DNA of 64,000 nt from the NCBI RefSeq assembly GCF_000478925.1, contig NZ_AP013072.1, forward strand, positions 1,962,501 through 2,026,500, read 5' to 3'. Positions 48,781 to 59,553 of the stretch are shown here, in pieces. The first letter of the stretch is position 1. Every line of letters begins with the position of its first letter. The notes beneath the pieces are model-generated. The model had not been told where the DNA came from. It ran no database searches and worked only from the letters and a program-made list of their open reading frames with translations. Both the position numbers and the translations under genes were made by a program. The DNA is from Streptococcus anginosus subsp. whileyi MAS624 (lineage in GTDB: Bacteria > Bacillota > Bacilli > Lactobacillales > Streptococcaceae).

Positions 48781-48817
48781 GACCAAGAATTACACAAGCA
48801 ACTGTTCACTCTTGGAC
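48781..48817 (-). promoter_or_regulatory. ula operator upstream of ulaA
   Basis: 37-bp dyad element beginning GACCAA and ending TTGGAC, with TGTTCA in the right half. It has the same length and same distance to the -10 (23 bp) as the element before ulaG. Probable binding site of the PRD regulator. Confidence 0.7.
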
Positions 48818-48836
48818 CTGAAAATTAAGCACACTT

Positions 48837-48866
48837 AAAAAACGCCGGAAATCTGCTCCGGCGTTA
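48837..48866 (-). terminator. clpL terminator
   Basis: Perfect 9-bp stem AACGCCGGA / TCCGGCGTT followed by six T on the minus strand, 10 bp after the clpL stop. Confidence 0.93.
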
Positions 48867-48875
48867 CTCTTCTGT

Positions 48876-51005
48876 TTATTTTTTAGTTTGATGCTCTTTC
48901 GCTTCTTCGATAACTAATTCATCATCTTTCAAATCTGCAAGAAGATGTTTCGCATCTAAATGATCAAGATGATAGTCTGTTACCTTATCACGGATTTGTT
49001 GCTCAATCACACGACGAAGCGGACGAACACCCATAACTTCATCATATCCCTCTTCTGCTAGATAATGTTTGGCTGCATCTGTTACTGTTAACGTGATGTC
49101 TTTCTTGGCAAGTGTTTGGTTGACTTCATCCAACATCAAGTCGACGATTTCAGCTAAATCCTCTTTACCAAGATGAGAGAATTCAATAACCGCATTGAAC
49201 CGGTTCAAGAATTCTGGACGGAAGTATGGTTTCAACCGATCCATAATTTTCATATCCTTTTCTTCGTCGCCTGTAAAGCTTTCATAACCAAATCCTGCGT
49301 TAGAAGTAGCGATAATAACCGTATTCTTAAAGTTGACAGTGTTTCCTTGACCGTCTGTCAAACGTCCATCATCTAAGACTTGCAGTAACAGCGTGATGAC
49401 TTGTGGATCGGCCTTTTCAATTTCGTCTAATAAAATGATTGAGTATGGATTCCGACGAACACGTTCTGTCAAGGTATTGCTGTTGTCATCATATCCCACA
49501 TAACCAGCTGTTGTACCAATCAACTTCGACACAGCCGTGCGGTCAGAGTATTCAGACATGTCCAAACGGATAATGGCTTCTTTAGTACCAAACATATCAA
49601 GCGCTAATTGCTTCGCTAGCTCTGTTTTTCCAACACCAGTCGGGCCGACAAAGAGGAAGCTACCAATTGGACGGTTTCCTTCATCAAAACCTGCACGATT
49701 CCGACGAATAGCGCGCGCCACCGCTTCAACTGCTTCATTTTGTCCAATGACTTTTGTCTTCAAGCGCGCATTCAGTTCTTTCAAGCGCTCAATATCGCTG
49801 CTGCCCATTTGAGAAACAGGAATACCCGTCATGCGCTCTACAGACTCTGCCACATCATTGACAGTTGCTGTCACTTTCATGTCTTCTGTATGATTTTCAA
49901 TTTTCTTTTCCAGCTCTTCAATGCGCATCTTAGCATTCAAAGCCGTTTCAAAATCTTCTTTTTCAACTGCAGCTTCTTGTTTGGCCTTTTGCTCTGCGAT
50001 TTCACGTTCCACGGCGTGTACGTCTGTAACAGGGTGTTGAGCTGCCAAATGAGCTGCTGTCACATCCACTAGGTCAATCGCTTTATCTGGCAAACTGCGT
50101 TGCGGAATATATTGAATCGAATAGTCCACGGCCGCTTTTAACACTTCATCTGGCAAGATAACATTGTGGTGTTTTTCGTACAAATCACGAATTCCTAGCA
50201 AAATCTTATAAGTATCTTCTGCAGACGGAGCAATTACTTTTACTTCATTGAAACGGCGAGCCAAAGCCGCATTTTTCAAAATGGTATTGCGGTATTCATC
50301 TTGCGTCGTCGCACCAATCACCGTTAAATCCCCACGAGAAAGAGCTGGTTTCAAAATGTCTGCCAAACCTTTAGAGCCGCTGTCTCCACCTGTGCTTCCA
50401 GCACCAAGGATTTGATGAATTTCATCAAAGAAGAGAATGACATTACCCGCTTCTTTCACTTCAGATACCAGATTTTGAATATTCTCTTCAAAACTGCCGC
50501 GATATTGCGTACCTGCTTCTAAGCCAGAAATATCTACAGAAATAATTTCCTTATTTTTAATAGCAGCAGGGACATCGCCGTTGACAATCGCTTGTGCCAA
50601 ACCTTCGACAACTGCGGTCTTACCAACCCCAGCATCTCCGACTAGCACTGGATTATTCTTCGTCCGACGAGACAGAATTTCTGCTGTTTCTTGAATTTCC
50701 TTATTGCGCCCAATAACAGGATCTAGCATATCTTGGCGCGCTTCTTCTGTCAAATTGCGACCCAATTTTGCTAAAATGCCGTCTTGTTTTGGAGCACCTG
50801 CTTGCCCTTGCATTTGCGGATTTTGACCCTCTACTGCTTGTTTCGGCAGTTTTCCCGTTGCTCGGTATTGTGCAAATTCTTCTGGTGTTACTTCACGTCC
50901 ATTGATGAGATAACGTCGATTTTCACTATTAAAACCGCCCATTCTTCCCATCAATTGGTTGAAAAGATCATCCATGTTATCAAAGTTGTTGTAGTTGTTG
51001 TTCAT
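48876..51005 (-). CDS. clpL: ATP-dependent Clp ATPase ClpL
   Basis: 709 residues. Two AAA+ modules: Walker A GDAGVGKT (about 122) and GPTGVGKT (about 447). A short Asn/Gln-rich N-terminus ([10 protein letters not shown]) replaces the repeat N-domain, and a coiled middle region is present. The N-terminus lacks the zinc finger of ClpE, and no ClpP-binding IGF loop is apparent. ClpL works as a heat-tolerance chaperone. Regulation is unclear: no CtsR box found upstream. Confidence 0.93.
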   Translation of the reverse strand: MNNNYNNFDNMDDLFNQLMGRMGGFNSENRRYLINGREVTPEEFAQYRATGKLPKQAVEGQNPQMQGQAGAPKQDGILAKLGRNLTEEARQDMLDPVIGRNKEIQETAEILSRRTKNNPVLVGDAGVGKTAVVEGLAQAIVNGDVPAAIKNKEIISVDISGLEAGTQYRGSFEENIQNLVSEVKEAGNVILFFDEIHQILGAGSTGGDSGSKGLADILKPALSRGDLTVIGATTQDEYRNTILKNAALARRFNEVKVIAPSAEDTYKILLGIRDLYEKHHNVILPDEVLKAAVDYSIQYIPQRSLPDKAIDLVDVTAAHLAAQHPVTDVHAVEREIAEQKAKQEAAVEKEDFETALNAKMRIEELEKKIENHTEDMKVTATVNDVAESVERMTGIPVSQMGSSDIERLKELNARLKTKVIGQNEAVEAVARAIRRNRAGFDEGNRPIGSFLFVGPTGVGKTELAKQLALDMFGTKEAIIRLDMSEYSDRTAVSKLIGTTAGYVGYDDNSNTLTERVRRNPYSIILLDEIEKADPQVITLLLQVLDDGRLTDGQGNTVNFKNTVIIATSNAGFGYESFTGDEEKDMKIMDRLKPYFRPEFLNRFNAVIEFSHLGKEDLAEIVDLMLDEVNQTLAKKDITLTVTDAAKHYLAEEGYDEVMGVRPLRRVIEQQIRDKVTDYHLDHLDAKHLLADLKDDELVIEEAKEHQTKK

Positions 51006-51024
51006 ATCTGTACCTCACTTGTTA

Positions 51025-51370
51025 TTTTACATAATTTTTGCAACTGCTTAAAATATAAGACAAAGTGAGCAACTCTATCTTTTGGATTTATATTTATAAA
51101 AGGCAGTCAATAGTTTACATAATTTTAAACCTCTCCCAAAATAGAGATGAAATCCCTTTAACTGAGCGCAGCTAAGAATTTCATCTTGTTTGGACGAGTG
51201 TAACGGATTTTATTCCTTTCTGTTTACAAATGTAATTATATACTATAAAAATAAAAAAGTCAATAGATTTTTAGAAAAAAATTTACATAATTTTTGTTTT
51301 TCTTTTCTGACTGGCTTTACTTTAATATTAGTCTTTCTAGTTTAAAATTTTATATTTTACATAATTTTTA
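51025..51370. repeat. four copies of TTTACATAATTTT upstream of clpL
   Basis: Copies at 51025-51040, 51114-51126, 51282-51296 and 51355-51370 in the 450-bp clpL-glmS gap. AGTCAATAG precedes two of them (51105, 51259). The gap holds no ORF I can support. Candidate regulator-binding or promoter repeats. Confidence 0.6.
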
Positions 51371-51444
51371 AAAATCAAACTTCCCCTTTATCTCAATGGA
51401 ACTAAAAAATCACCAAGCCAACACTTGATGATTCTTCATAGGTA

Positions 51445-53259
51445 TTATTCAACTGTCACAGACTTAGCTAAATTCCGTGGTTTATCTACGTCAAGTCCAC
51501 GATGCAAAGTTGCAAAATAGGCAATCAACTGTGTGGGCACGACCATAGAAATTGGTGACAAATATGGATGAACAGACATTAAAACAATATCGTCTCCTTC
51601 TTTTGCTACATTTTCTTCTACAACGGTCAAAACATTTGCACCACGCGCCACCACTTCTGATACATTCCCACGAGTATGACTGGCCAATTGCTCATCGGAC
51701 GAAATTAAGGCGATTACTGGCGTACCGTCTTCAATCAAGGAAATGGTGCCGTGTTTTAACTCTCCCGCAGCAAATCCTTCACACTGGATATAGGAAATTT
51801 CTTTTAATTTCAAGCTGGCTTCCATGGCAACATAATAGTCTTGCCCTCGACCAATATAGAAAGCATTGCGTGTTGTAGCAAGCAGATCACGCACTTTTTC
51901 GTCAATGCTATCTTTTTCAGATAGCGTCGCCTCAATCGCTTGCGCTACAATAGATAATTCATGTACTAAATCAAAAGTTTTCGCTTTTTCATTGCCATTG
52001 GCATCGCCAACTGCTTTCGCAAGGAATGCTAGAGTCGCAATTTGTGCTGTGTAGGCTTTTGTAGAAGCAACCGCAATCTCTGGTCCTGCATGAAGCAACA
52101 TCGTGTGAGTCGCTTCACGAGACAAAGTTGAACCCGGTACATTGGTCACCGTCAAACTTGGAATCCCCATAGCATTGGCTTTGACCAAAACCTGACGGCT
52201 ATCGGCTGTTTCGCCAGATTGGCTAATCAAGATAAACATTGGTTTCTTGCTAAGCAATGGCCATCTGTAGCCCCATTCAGAAGAAATGCCTAGTTCAACT
52301 GGTGTATCTGTCAATTCTTCTAGCATGCGCTTGGTCGCAAAACCAGCATGGTAAGATGTCCCAGCCGCAAGAATATACAAACGATCCGCTTCTTGAACAG
52401 CTTTGATAATGGCTGGATCTACTGAAACTTGATCATTTTCATCGGTGTAAGCTTGAATGAGTTTGCGCATCACAGTTGGCTGCTCATCAATTTCCTTCAA
52501 CATGTAGTAAGGATAAGTGCCTTTACCAATGTCTGACAAATCAAGCTCTGCTGTGTAGCTTTCACGTTCAATAGGATTACCATCATAATCTTGCACGTGA
52601 ACACTATCTTTTGTCACAATAACCAATTCTTTGTCGTGAATCTCCATAAATTCACTTGTTTCACGGATCATTGCCATAGCATCCGAGCAGACCATATTGT
52701 AGCCTTCTCCTAAGCCAACCAAAAGAGGGGATTTATTTTTGGCAACATAAACTGTATCTGCATCTTCAGCATCCATCAAAGCAAAGGCATAAGAGCCTTC
52801 AATAATATGAAGAGCTTTTTTGAATGCTTCAAGAACTGATAAATTCTCTTCCTCAACAAATTTTCCAATCAAGTGAACCGCAATTTCTGTATCCGTTTGA
52901 CCTTTCAAGTCATGTCCAGCAAGATAAGTGTTCTTGATGTCTAGATAATTTTCAATCACACCATTATGCACCAAAACAAAGCGTCCCGTTTGAGAAGTAT
53001 GCGGATGCGCATTGCTTTCGCTTGGTTTTCCATGCGTTGCCCAGCGTGTATGCCCAATACCAGCAGTTCCAGCCACGTCAATCCCGATTTTTGCACGAAG
53101 ATCAGCTATGCGACCAACTGATTTCACCAAACTAGATGTTTTCCCATTAGTCACAAAAATCCCAGCCGAATCATAACCCCGGTATTCTAATTTTTCTAGA
53201 CCTTGCATTAAAATATCTGTTGCATTTCGATTTCCAACAACTCCAACGATTCCACACAT
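51445..53259 (-). CDS. glmS: glucosamine-6-phosphate synthase GlmS
   Basis: 604 residues from [10 protein letters not shown]. This ATG must be the start because Cys2 is the N-terminal nucleophile of the glutaminase domain, although the nearest SD lies about 40 nt upstream. Glutaminase domain 1-~235; two SIS sugar isomerase domains follow ([17 protein letters not shown]). Makes glucosamine 6-phosphate for cell wall synthesis. Own promoter with two NagR-type boxes. Confidence 0.96.
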   Translation of the reverse strand: MCGIVGVVGNRNATDILMQGLEKLEYRGYDSAGIFVTNGKTSSLVKSVGRIADLRAKIGIDVAGTAGIGHTRWATHGKPSESNAHPHTSQTGRFVLVHNGVIENYLDIKNTYLAGHDLKGQTDTEIAVHLIGKFVEEENLSVLEAFKKALHIIEGSYAFALMDAEDADTVYVAKNKSPLLVGLGEGYNMVCSDAMAMIRETSEFMEIHDKELVIVTKDSVHVQDYDGNPIERESYTAELDLSDIGKGTYPYYMLKEIDEQPTVMRKLIQAYTDENDQVSVDPAIIKAVQEADRLYILAAGTSYHAGFATKRMLEELTDTPVELGISSEWGYRWPLLSKKPMFILISQSGETADSRQVLVKANAMGIPSLTVTNVPGSTLSREATHTMLLHAGPEIAVASTKAYTAQIATLAFLAKAVGDANGNEKAKTFDLVHELSIVAQAIEATLSEKDSIDEKVRDLLATTRNAFYIGRGQDYYVAMEASLKLKEISYIQCEGFAAGELKHGTISLIEDGTPVIALISSDEQLASHTRGNVSEVVARGANVLTVVEENVAKEGDDIVLMSVHPYLSPISMVVPTQLIAYFATLHRGLDVDKPRNLAKSVTVE

Positions 53260-53316
53260 ACTATTATTTATAGCAAACAACTTTCAGAAGTCTGCTATCT
53301 CCTCCTTCGTTTTATA

Positions 53317-53406
53317 AATTGGTATAGTCTAATCATAGCTATCCAAAACAAGCGAAATCAGTATATAATTTTATTGTGAATTTGTCAACAATAAAATTGG
53401 TATAGT
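53317..53406 (-). promoter_or_regulatory. two NagR-type (dre) boxes flanking the glmS promoter
   Basis: AATTGGTATAGT on the plus strand at 53317-53328 and again at 53395-53406. This is the half-conserved core of GntR/NagR operators (TGGTATAGACCA-like). One copy lies directly upstream of the -35 and one downstream of the start of transcription, so a repressor could act on both. The expected ligand is GlcN6P or GlcNAc6P. Confidence 0.75.
53360..53388 (-). promoter_or_regulatory. glmS promoter
   Basis: Minus strand TTGACA (53383-53388), exact 17-bp spacer, TATACT (53360-53365). Confidence 0.9.
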
Positions 53407-53582
53407 TCAAAATAGAAGGGCGGTACAAGCAAAAGACTTTAAAAGCAAATTTAGTTATCTTCTGTAAATAATGAAGCAATCTGCTCTATATGTTTTCTGT
53501 ACAAGATCAAAGTATACTTTTGCCATCGTCTCTTGAACATTCAATCTATAATCTAAATAATCTGCTACTTCATAACTAGAAA

Positions 53583-53612
53583 TAAAAAGACTGGATAAAG
53601 CCAGCCTTTTCT
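53583..53612 (-). terminator. ackA terminator
   Basis: Minus strand AAAAGGCTGGC - TTTA - TCCAGTCTTTTT, about 37 bp after the ackA stop. The rest of the glmS-ackA gap (53,407-53,580) holds no gene I can support. Confidence 0.85.
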
Positions 53613-53648
53613 GCCCTATGATTGCTCTAAGTTCAATCTTTTAACATT

Positions 53649-54848
53649 TCATTTTTGATTTTTAAATCGTTCGACATCACGCGCAATAACCAATTCTTCA
53701 TCCGTTGGAATAACCAACACTCGAACCTTGGAATCTGGCATTGAAATATCTCCATAGTTACCAAAGACATTCTTTTCCGGGTCAAGTTCACAGCCAAACC
53801 AAGAAATTCCCTCAATAACTAATCGACGAATCGTCACAGAATTCTCACCAATTCCAGCAGTAAAGATAATGGCGTCTGCTCCGTTTAAAACAGCCAAATA
53901 TTGACCAATATATTTTTGAATACGATCAACAAAGATGTCATTCGCCAACTGTGCTTTGGCATCACCAGCTCGCATAGCGGCATGAATATCACGCATGTCG
54001 CTGGATTTCTCAGATACCCCTAAGAGGCCTGACTCACGATTTAAAATACGATTAATATCTTCTGGTGTGTTAAAATCTTCTGTATGCTCTATCAAATAAG
54101 GAATAATCGCTGGATCAATATCTCCTGTGCGGCTTCCCATCATTACTCCCCCTAGCGGTGTAAAGCCCATTGAAGTATCAACAGATTTACCTTCTTTAAC
54201 CGCTGTAATAGAAGCGCCATTTCCAATATGACAAGTAATTAGCTTCAACTCTTCAAGTGGCTTACCAAGCGTTTTGGCGGCTTCCTTGGCAACATACTGA
54301 TGACTTGTACCATGAGCGCCATATTTGCGAACCTTGTTCTCCGTATAGTACTTAGTCGGTAATGGATAACGATAGGCTTTTTCTGGCATTGTTGTATGGA
54401 AAGATGTATCAAACACAACGACACTTATAATGTCTGGCAACAATTCTTTAAAGGCACGAATTCCTGCTGCATTTGCTTTGTTATGAAGCGGTGCAAGAAG
54501 CGCTAATTCTTCTACTTTTTGAATCACTTCTTCGCTATCAACAAGTGCAGATTCTTTAAAGTATTCACCACCTGCAACAACACGATGACCGACACCTGTG
54601 ATTTCTTCATAGGATTTGATAATACCAAAGCGCATCAAGTCATCTAACAAAATTTTTACAGCTTGCGTATGATCATCAATATCTAAAATTTGCTTTTCTG
54701 CACGACTATCAAATTTTACTGTTGAAATGGAGTCCTTGAGACCAATCCGTTCAATCAGCCCTTTGGCAATAACCTTTTCAGCTGGCATTTCGTATAATTG
54801 CCATTTTAGACTTGAACTTCCAGCATTGATTGAAATTGTTTTTGACAT
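53649..54848 (-). CDS. ackA: acetate kinase AckA
   Basis: 399 residues, starts [20 protein letters not shown] with the ATP-binding Asn. [29 protein letters not shown], and the late [11 protein letters not shown] are present. Makes ATP and acetate from acetyl phosphate, the energy-yielding end of pyruvate oxidase or Pta metabolism. GAGGT SD 7 nt before the ATG. Confidence 0.97.
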   Translation of the reverse strand: MSKTISINAGSSSLKWQLYEMPAEKVIAKGLIERIGLKDSISTVKFDSRAEKQILDIDDHTQAVKILLDDLMRFGIIKSYEEITGVGHRVVAGGEYFKESALVDSEEVIQKVEELALLAPLHNKANAAGIRAFKELLPDIISVVVFDTSFHTTMPEKAYRYPLPTKYYTENKVRKYGAHGTSHQYVAKEAAKTLGKPLEELKLITCHIGNGASITAVKEGKSVDTSMGFTPLGGVMMGSRTGDIDPAIIPYLIEHTEDFNTPEDINRILNRESGLLGVSEKSSDMRDIHAAMRAGDAKAQLANDIFVDRIQKYIGQYLAVLNGADAIIFTAGIGENSVTIRRLVIEGISWFGCELDPEKNVFGNYGDISMPDSKVRVLVIPTDEELVIARDVERFKNQK

Positions 54849-54894
54849 AAATTACCTCTTTTAAGCGTTTTCATTTATTATATCAAAAACTTGT

Positions 54895-55848
54895 TTAAAT
54901 TTCACTTTCTCTGCTCCAATTTTGAAACTTTTCGCTAAATTCCAATAAATCGTCCTGATCTCGCAAATCAGACAAAGCATAAACAAACAGTTAAACAGCT
55001 TGTTCTTCTTGCTTTTGCAGCACAAAAATTGTCTTGGCATAAGCGGCATTTCCAAAAAGTGCTTCTGGCAATGCAATCATCGCAACTATCTGGGCATGCT
55101 TTTGCAGCCAAGTTTTCAGCAAATCACTTTGCGAACTAGTCAATAAATCATTTGGTGCAAGGAAAATAGCATAACCGCCTGATTTGAGATACTTGAGCGA
55201 TTGTTCCATTAACAAATGATGAGCATAAGTATGCTCCTGTCTACTAGCCACTTCATAGCGCGTCGCAATGTTATCATCAGGATAAAAGCCAACTGGTAAA
55301 TCACTGATAATCACATCGCTTTCTTTCAATACTTGCGGACGCACTGCATCACCTTGCACAAAACTAACTTTTGCATCCATCACATCTGCGATACTGGCTG
55401 ATATATCAATTAGCAGATCGTCCAATTCCAGTCCTAGATAATCCACATTTTTTTGTGTATTATTGAGAATCGTCTCAGCTAAATTCCCCATTCCGCTACC
55501 AATTTCCAAAATATCAATGTGTTCTTTTTTACTCAATTGGTCAATGAGAAAAGTTAAGATAAACCCGATAGAATCTGGAGTAAATTGATGATTGGCTTGC
55601 AAAGGCTCTGTTTGAGCTGCTTTCATCAGCAAAAATTGGTAGGCTCGGCGCCATTCTTCTTTATCTAATTTCAAAGATTTAAGTGTTTCATTATTTTTTT
55701 TGACAATAGCTAGCTCTGTATTTCCATCCAGATAAACCCCATTTTGCTCGACCAAAGCATCATAAAAATTCGTCAAAAGAGTATTTTGGAGCTCCTGGAC
55801 ATTTTCTAACAAAAGCGAATAAGCCTGTTCTATTTTTTCAAAATTCAT
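54895..55848 (-). pseudogene. class I SAM-dependent methyltransferase of the comG-ackA locus, in-frame stop near the C-terminus
   Basis: The open frame ends at 54,991 after 285 codons (SAM-binding DILEIGSGMGNLAETIL at about 112, catalytic-type SDLPVGFYPDD at about 183). It is an N-6 adenine methyltransferase-like (YtxK) protein. Beyond the TAA the same frame continues for 31 sense codons (LFVYALSDLRDQDDLLEFSE...) to a second TAA at 54,895-54,897. Restoring one codon gives 317 residues, the length I expect for the family. The C-terminal 10% is thus cut by a single nonsense change; the core is intact, so it may still work. It starts 84 bp after comGG. Confidence 0.85.
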
Positions 55849-55932
55849 AGCATCCTCCGCTCCCTATCATACCAAAATTTATCTCTTTTTGCGAGCGAGT
55901 CCTCAGTTGCTCACATCTAGTTCTATTCTCAC

Positions 55933-56259
55933 TTATTCGTCTAAATTGTCATTGGTTTGATTGGAATGCATAAGTGGGAAGCGAAATTGATAACGGCGAC
56001 CAGTGTTCATTGTTACTGTCAGGATGAACCCTTTCTCATCTTTCTGATCTTGCACATACCCCTGTTCAAAATTCCTTTGTTTAGGATTTTCATTTGCTAC
56101 AGCTGCCATTGCATAAGCCTGTATTCGCTCTCGGTTTAGGGTGAAATTCCTGTGATTTGCAGTTTGCCGATGAAGGTAAAATTGCAAAAGTAAGCTAAAG
56201 ACAGCTGTTATAAAAAGGGCATAGAGCATAATACCTGCTTTAACTCTTTGTTTCCACAC
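55933..56259 (-). CDS. comGG: competence pseudopilin ComGG
   Basis: 108 residues with an N-terminal hydrophobic helix (about 7-29) and a small polar domain. The least conserved comG protein; assignment rests on its position as the last gene after comGF, with a 20-bp overlap. Confidence 0.87.
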   Translation of the reverse strand: MWKQRVKAGIMLYALFITAVFSLLLQFYLHRQTANHRNFTLNRERIQAYAMAAVANENPKQRNFEQGYVQDQKDEKGFILTVTMNTGRRYQFRFPLMHSNQTNDNLDE

Positions 56260-56683
56260 GATAGACGAACTCCCTTTCCAATCCTCGCTTAAATGTCATT
56301 CTGATATGAATCAGCTCATTTTTCTGTGAGATTTCTGCTTTTTTCACATTATAAATCATAGGCTGATAGCCTTTCCCATTTGCATTGGTTTTTCTGAAAT
56401 CTTGTCCACTTGACTTTCCAAATGCAATCGTCTTACCGTCCTGCTTCATGTATAAACGATTATTCTCCACTTTTTCAAATGAAGAACGAATCAATTCCGC
56501 TTCTAATTGATGGGCAAACAAAAGCCATTCTCGTTGTTCACTGTGTTGTCGAGCTCGGACCTCCGAAGCCAGAAGACGCGTCATCGATTGAAATAATAGC
56601 ACACTCCCGCTGATTACAAAGAGGGCAACCAGAGCCTCTAAAAGTGTAAAAGCTTTCACTTTATTTGCCTTGAACACCGACAA
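56240..56683 (-). CDS. comGF: competence pseudopilin ComGF
   Basis: 147 residues. Prepilin-like start [19 protein letters not shown] with the type III cleavage signature (A/FTLLEAL), then a soluble domain. A minor pilin of the transformation pilus. Overlaps comGE by 23 bp. Confidence 0.9.
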   Translation of the reverse strand: MSVFKANKVKAFTLLEALVALFVISGSVLLFQSMTRLLASEVRARQHSEQREWLLFAHQLEAELIRSSFEKVENNRLYMKQDGKTIAFGKSSGQDFRKTNANGKGYQPMIYNVKKAEISQKNELIHIRMTFKRGLEREFVYRVETKS

Positions 56684-56954
56684 TCAGCTCCTTCCCATGA
56701 TAAATCTGGATGCCTTGTTGACTTTTTTTAACACGAACTTCAATACCGTTTATTGTTAAATGGCTTTGCTTTGTTTGTAATGCCATATTAGCCACTCTTA
56801 GAACTTCTTCTTTTTTCAGTAAATCATTTTCTGTCTGTCGAGACTGATGGATCTGCCCCAATAACAAGGTCACAATAAACGCAAAAACAGCCGATGCCAA
56901 TAAAGCTTCTAATAAAATCGTTCCTCTAACGTATTGTTTTCTTAAATTTTCCAT
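56661..56954 (-). CDS. comGE: competence pseudopilin ComGE
   Basis: 97 residues. [18 protein letters not shown] is the prepilin helix with Glu at position 5 after the processing site. Minor pilin. Overlaps comGD by 29 bp. Confidence 0.88.
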   Translation of the reverse strand: MENLRKQYVRGTILLEALLASAVFAFIVTLLLGQIHQSRQTENDLLKKEEVLRVANMALQTKQSHLTINGIEVRVKKSQQGIQIYHGKELIVGVQGK

Positions 56955-57354
56955 TTCCTAGATATAATTGATACGTAATTGTTTGCTTTTTTGTCTGAAA
57001 GATAACCTTTCCGAGCGATGAATTGCCGCCTGCCTTGTCAAAATGAAGTGTCAGGTCTTCCGGAGCCTGAATCGAGCGAGGAACTGCCAAATAGCTGTAA
57101 CCATTGGAAATCCTCTCGCGAGAAAAATTCATGTCCAACTGACTTTGAGCTGCACTACTCAACTTCTGACTTTCCCGATAAAAATGCTCAAACTCTAGAA
57201 AGAAAATTTGCTGTTCTACTTGCTCAAACGATGAACGTACTGAACCTGACACAGCAAGCAATAAGAGACTCGTCATAAATAAGGTCAGCAAACTTTCCAA
57301 AAGCGTAAAACCTTTAATCTGCAACTGTGCGAGCTTCTTTTGTATGTTTTGCAT
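56926..57354 (-). CDS. comGD: competence pseudopilin ComGD
   Basis: 142 residues from MQNIQKKLAQLQIKG (AAGG SD 6 nt before; an upstream start lies deep inside comGC). Prepilin motif KGFTLLESLLTLFMTSLL. Overlaps comGC by 41 bp. Confidence 0.88.
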   Translation of the reverse strand: MQNIQKKLAQLQIKGFTLLESLLTLFMTSLLLLAVSGSVRSSFEQVEQQIFFLEFEHFYRESQKLSSAAQSQLDMNFSRERISNGYSYLAVPRSIQAPEDLTLHFDKAGGNSSLGKVIFQTKKQTITYQLYLGNGKFKKTIR

Positions 57355-57631
57355 AATAAGCCTTGTATGATACTGCTTGCTTGTCTGTAATAGTTCCTTC
57401 ACTGACTAATTTTGAAAGCGTCGCTTTTTCATTAGTATGATTCACTTCAAAAAGCTCTGCCTGACTTTCGACAACCTTCACAACAGCTGCATTTCCTTTT
57501 TCCGTTACAGCTTCTTTTTGTTTGGTCAAATTCGGAACAAACAAAAGCATCAAAACACTGATGATTAGAAGCACCACTAACATTTCTACCAAAGTGAAAG
57601 CTTTTACCTTTATATTTTTAATTTTTTTCAT
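57314..57631 (-). CDS. comGC: major competence pilin ComGC
   Basis: 105 residues. Prepilin peptidase site KAFTLVEMLVVLLIISVL with Glu+5; after cleavage the subunit polymerises into the transformation pilus. C-terminus ...SYKAYYAKHTKEA is typical. It overlaps comGB by 4 bp. Confidence 0.95.
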   Translation of the reverse strand: MKKIKNIKVKAFTLVEMLVVLLIISVLMLLFVPNLTKQKEAVTEKGNAAVVKVVESQAELFEVNHTNEKATLSKLVSEGTITDKQAVSYKAYYAKHTKEARTVAD

Positions 57632-58650
57632 AATTGAACCTCCATATTTTGATAAATTGGCAGCAACATGGCCGCATACAACAATACAATCATCAACGCC
57701 ACAAAGACAAATACTAATGGCTGAATGATATTCATCGCTTGATGAACACGTTTAAAAAACACCTCCCACGTTTTTTGAGCATAAACTTCTAATTCGCACC
57801 CCAATTTGGATTTCACTTCCCCATATTCAATCATCAACCCCAATTCTTTTTTAAAAAATGGATAATGCTTAACTACTTGTGAAAATTCCTGACCATTTTG
57901 CAGTGCTACTTCTAAATCTTTTCCAATCTCTTGAAACATAGCAGAGCGCTGTCCTTGCATCATCTGGAAAATCTGACTGAGTTCTAAGCCTTGACCAATC
58001 ATATTTCCCCATTCTCTCGCATAATAAGCTGTCAAATAGGTTTGAATAAAAGTGCCCCAAAAAGGAAGTCGAGACAACAAACTAAATACTCTTATTTGTG
58101 ATCTTTTTCTAAACCAATAAAAACCTATCGCAAACAAAGCAAAAACAACTCCTACTGAACCCAGAAAAATTTGCGGCAACTGACTAATCAGCTGCGTTGC
58201 ACTGTTTTGGCGTTCTAACTGCGGAAGTAAATAATTGCGCAGCCCTAACATAATGAATACTAAAAAAATAAGTAAAATGAATGGATAAGTGGCTACCTCA
58301 ATTAACTTTTTCTTGACTGTTGAGACATTTTCCAAGTATTCCTCAATCTTATTCAGGCTGAGTGAGAGATTCCCATGTAGCTCTGCCAGTGAAAGCTGGG
58401 TGACAACACTATCTGAAAATCCTAAACTAGCCATAATTTCTGAAAAAGGTTTTCCTGTTGCTAAACCCTCTTTCATCTTTTCCACATAGGTTTTTTCTAG
58501 CAGGGCACTCCGCTTCAAAAAATCAATCATTTCTGCTAAATGAAAGCCGCTAGAAAAAAGATTATTCAGCAACTCTACGACTTTTTTCTGCCTAACTATG
58601 GATAATTTTTTCCGTTTCTGCCTGCTCAAAAGTGATATGTCCTGCTGCAT
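57628..58650 (-). CDS. comGB: competence pilus platform protein ComGB
   Basis: 340 residues from the Met of MQQDISLLSRQKRKK; a start 21 codons upstream is possible but would overlap comGA by 122 bp. Type II secretion F domain with three membrane helices (two in the middle at ~140-195, one near the C-terminus). Membrane platform for pilus assembly. Confidence 0.88.
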   Translation of the reverse strand: MQQDISLLSRQKRKKLSIVRQKKVVELLNNLFSSGFHLAEMIDFLKRSALLEKTYVEKMKEGLATGKPFSEIMASLGFSDSVVTQLSLAELHGNLSLSLNKIEEYLENVSTVKKKLIEVATYPFILLIFLVFIMLGLRNYLLPQLERQNSATQLISQLPQIFLGSVGVVFALFAIGFYWFRKRSQIRVFSLLSRLPFWGTFIQTYLTAYYAREWGNMIGQGLELSQIFQMMQGQRSAMFQEIGKDLEVALQNGQEFSQVVKHYPFFKKELGLMIEYGEVKSKLGCELEVYAQKTWEVFFKRVHQAMNIIQPLVFVFVALMIVLLYAAMLLPIYQNMEVQL

Positions 58651-59533
58651 AAAGCTGATCAATCTGCTTATTCCAGTCACTTGGCTCATGCTCTTGATAC
58701 CTTTCACTGACAAAATCCACTATTCCTCCTTTCGCAATTAACCGTTGGTAGCAAATTCCTTGCAAAACAATTTTCAGCTCTGCTTCTGTCACTCCCAACT
58801 CCAGCAACCGTTCATAGACACCTCGTACGCTTTTAGCATGAATAGTTGAAAAAACAGTCACTCCCGTTAAGCTAGCTCGAACAACTGCCCGTGCTGTCTC
58901 CGCATCACGAATCTCTCCGATAATCAATAAATCTGGTCGATGCCGAAGAGAAAGTTTAATCAAACTTTCATAAGTTAAACCAATCGCTTCGTTCAGCTGC
59001 AGCTGTAACATCCCTGCTTGTTTGATTTCAACCGGATCTTCAATTGACATGATTTGCTGATTGGCAAAACGCTCTTGAGCCAACTGGTGCATGAGAGTAG
59101 TTTTACCACTTCCTACCGGTCCTGAAAAAAGGTAAAGCCCTCGCTGTTTGAAACGTTCTTTCAACTCCGGAATTTGAGCAAACCAAAACTTCAGCTCTGC
59201 TTCTTCATCATGCAATAGACGAATCACTAGACTTTCATATCCGCGATAATCCCCCACTGTTGATAACCGTAGCGACGTTTTCTTGTCACTATATTGATAA
59301 TCGCAAGAGCCCAGCTGACTGCGACGTTTTTCTCCCACATTCATCCCAGCAGTAAACTTAAAATGACTGATTACAGCAGCTAGCTCTTCAAATTCATAAT
59401 TGCGTATAAAACGGCGTTCATCTCCAATTCGCATATACAACTCGTAAACATTTTCCTTCGGAACAAAATAAATGTCCTGTGCTCGTTCTTCCTTAGCCTG
59501 ACAAATAATAGCCTGTGCAATGTTTTGAACCAT
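58592..59533 (-). CDS. comGA: competence pilus ATPase ComGA
   Basis: 313 residues. Walker A GPVGSGKTTLMHQ (about 138), Asp box/Walker B LLIIGEIRDAETA and the His box ...TIHAKSVRGVYERL. Powers pilus extension and DNA capture. First gene of the comGABCDEFG operon under a ComX box. Confidence 0.95.
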   Translation of the reverse strand: MVQNIAQAIICQAKEERAQDIYFVPKENVYELYMRIGDERRFIRNYEFEELAAVISHFKFTAGMNVGEKRRSQLGSCDYQYSDKKTSLRLSTVGDYRGYESLVIRLLHDEEAELKFWFAQIPELKERFKQRGLYLFSGPVGSGKTTLMHQLAQERFANQQIMSIEDPVEIKQAGMLQLQLNEAIGLTYESLIKLSLRHRPDLLIIGEIRDAETARAVVRASLTGVTVFSTIHAKSVRGVYERLLELGVTEAELKIVLQGICYQRLIAKGGIVDFVSERYQEHEPSDWNKQIDQLYAAGHITFEQAETEKIIHS

Positions 59534-59553
59534 ATCTCCTCCTCACTTTATAT

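Noticed and set aside
51006..51444. CtsR operator upstream of clpL
   Set aside because: Searched for GTCAAA direct repeats on both strands; only isolated AGTCAATAG was found, which does not fit the CtsR consensus.
53457..53640. Coding-like minus-strand frame after ackA (ADYLDYRLNVQETMAKVYF...)
   Set aside because: No start codon with SD, and its 5' part is the ackA terminator. It could be a gene relic, but I cannot support it.
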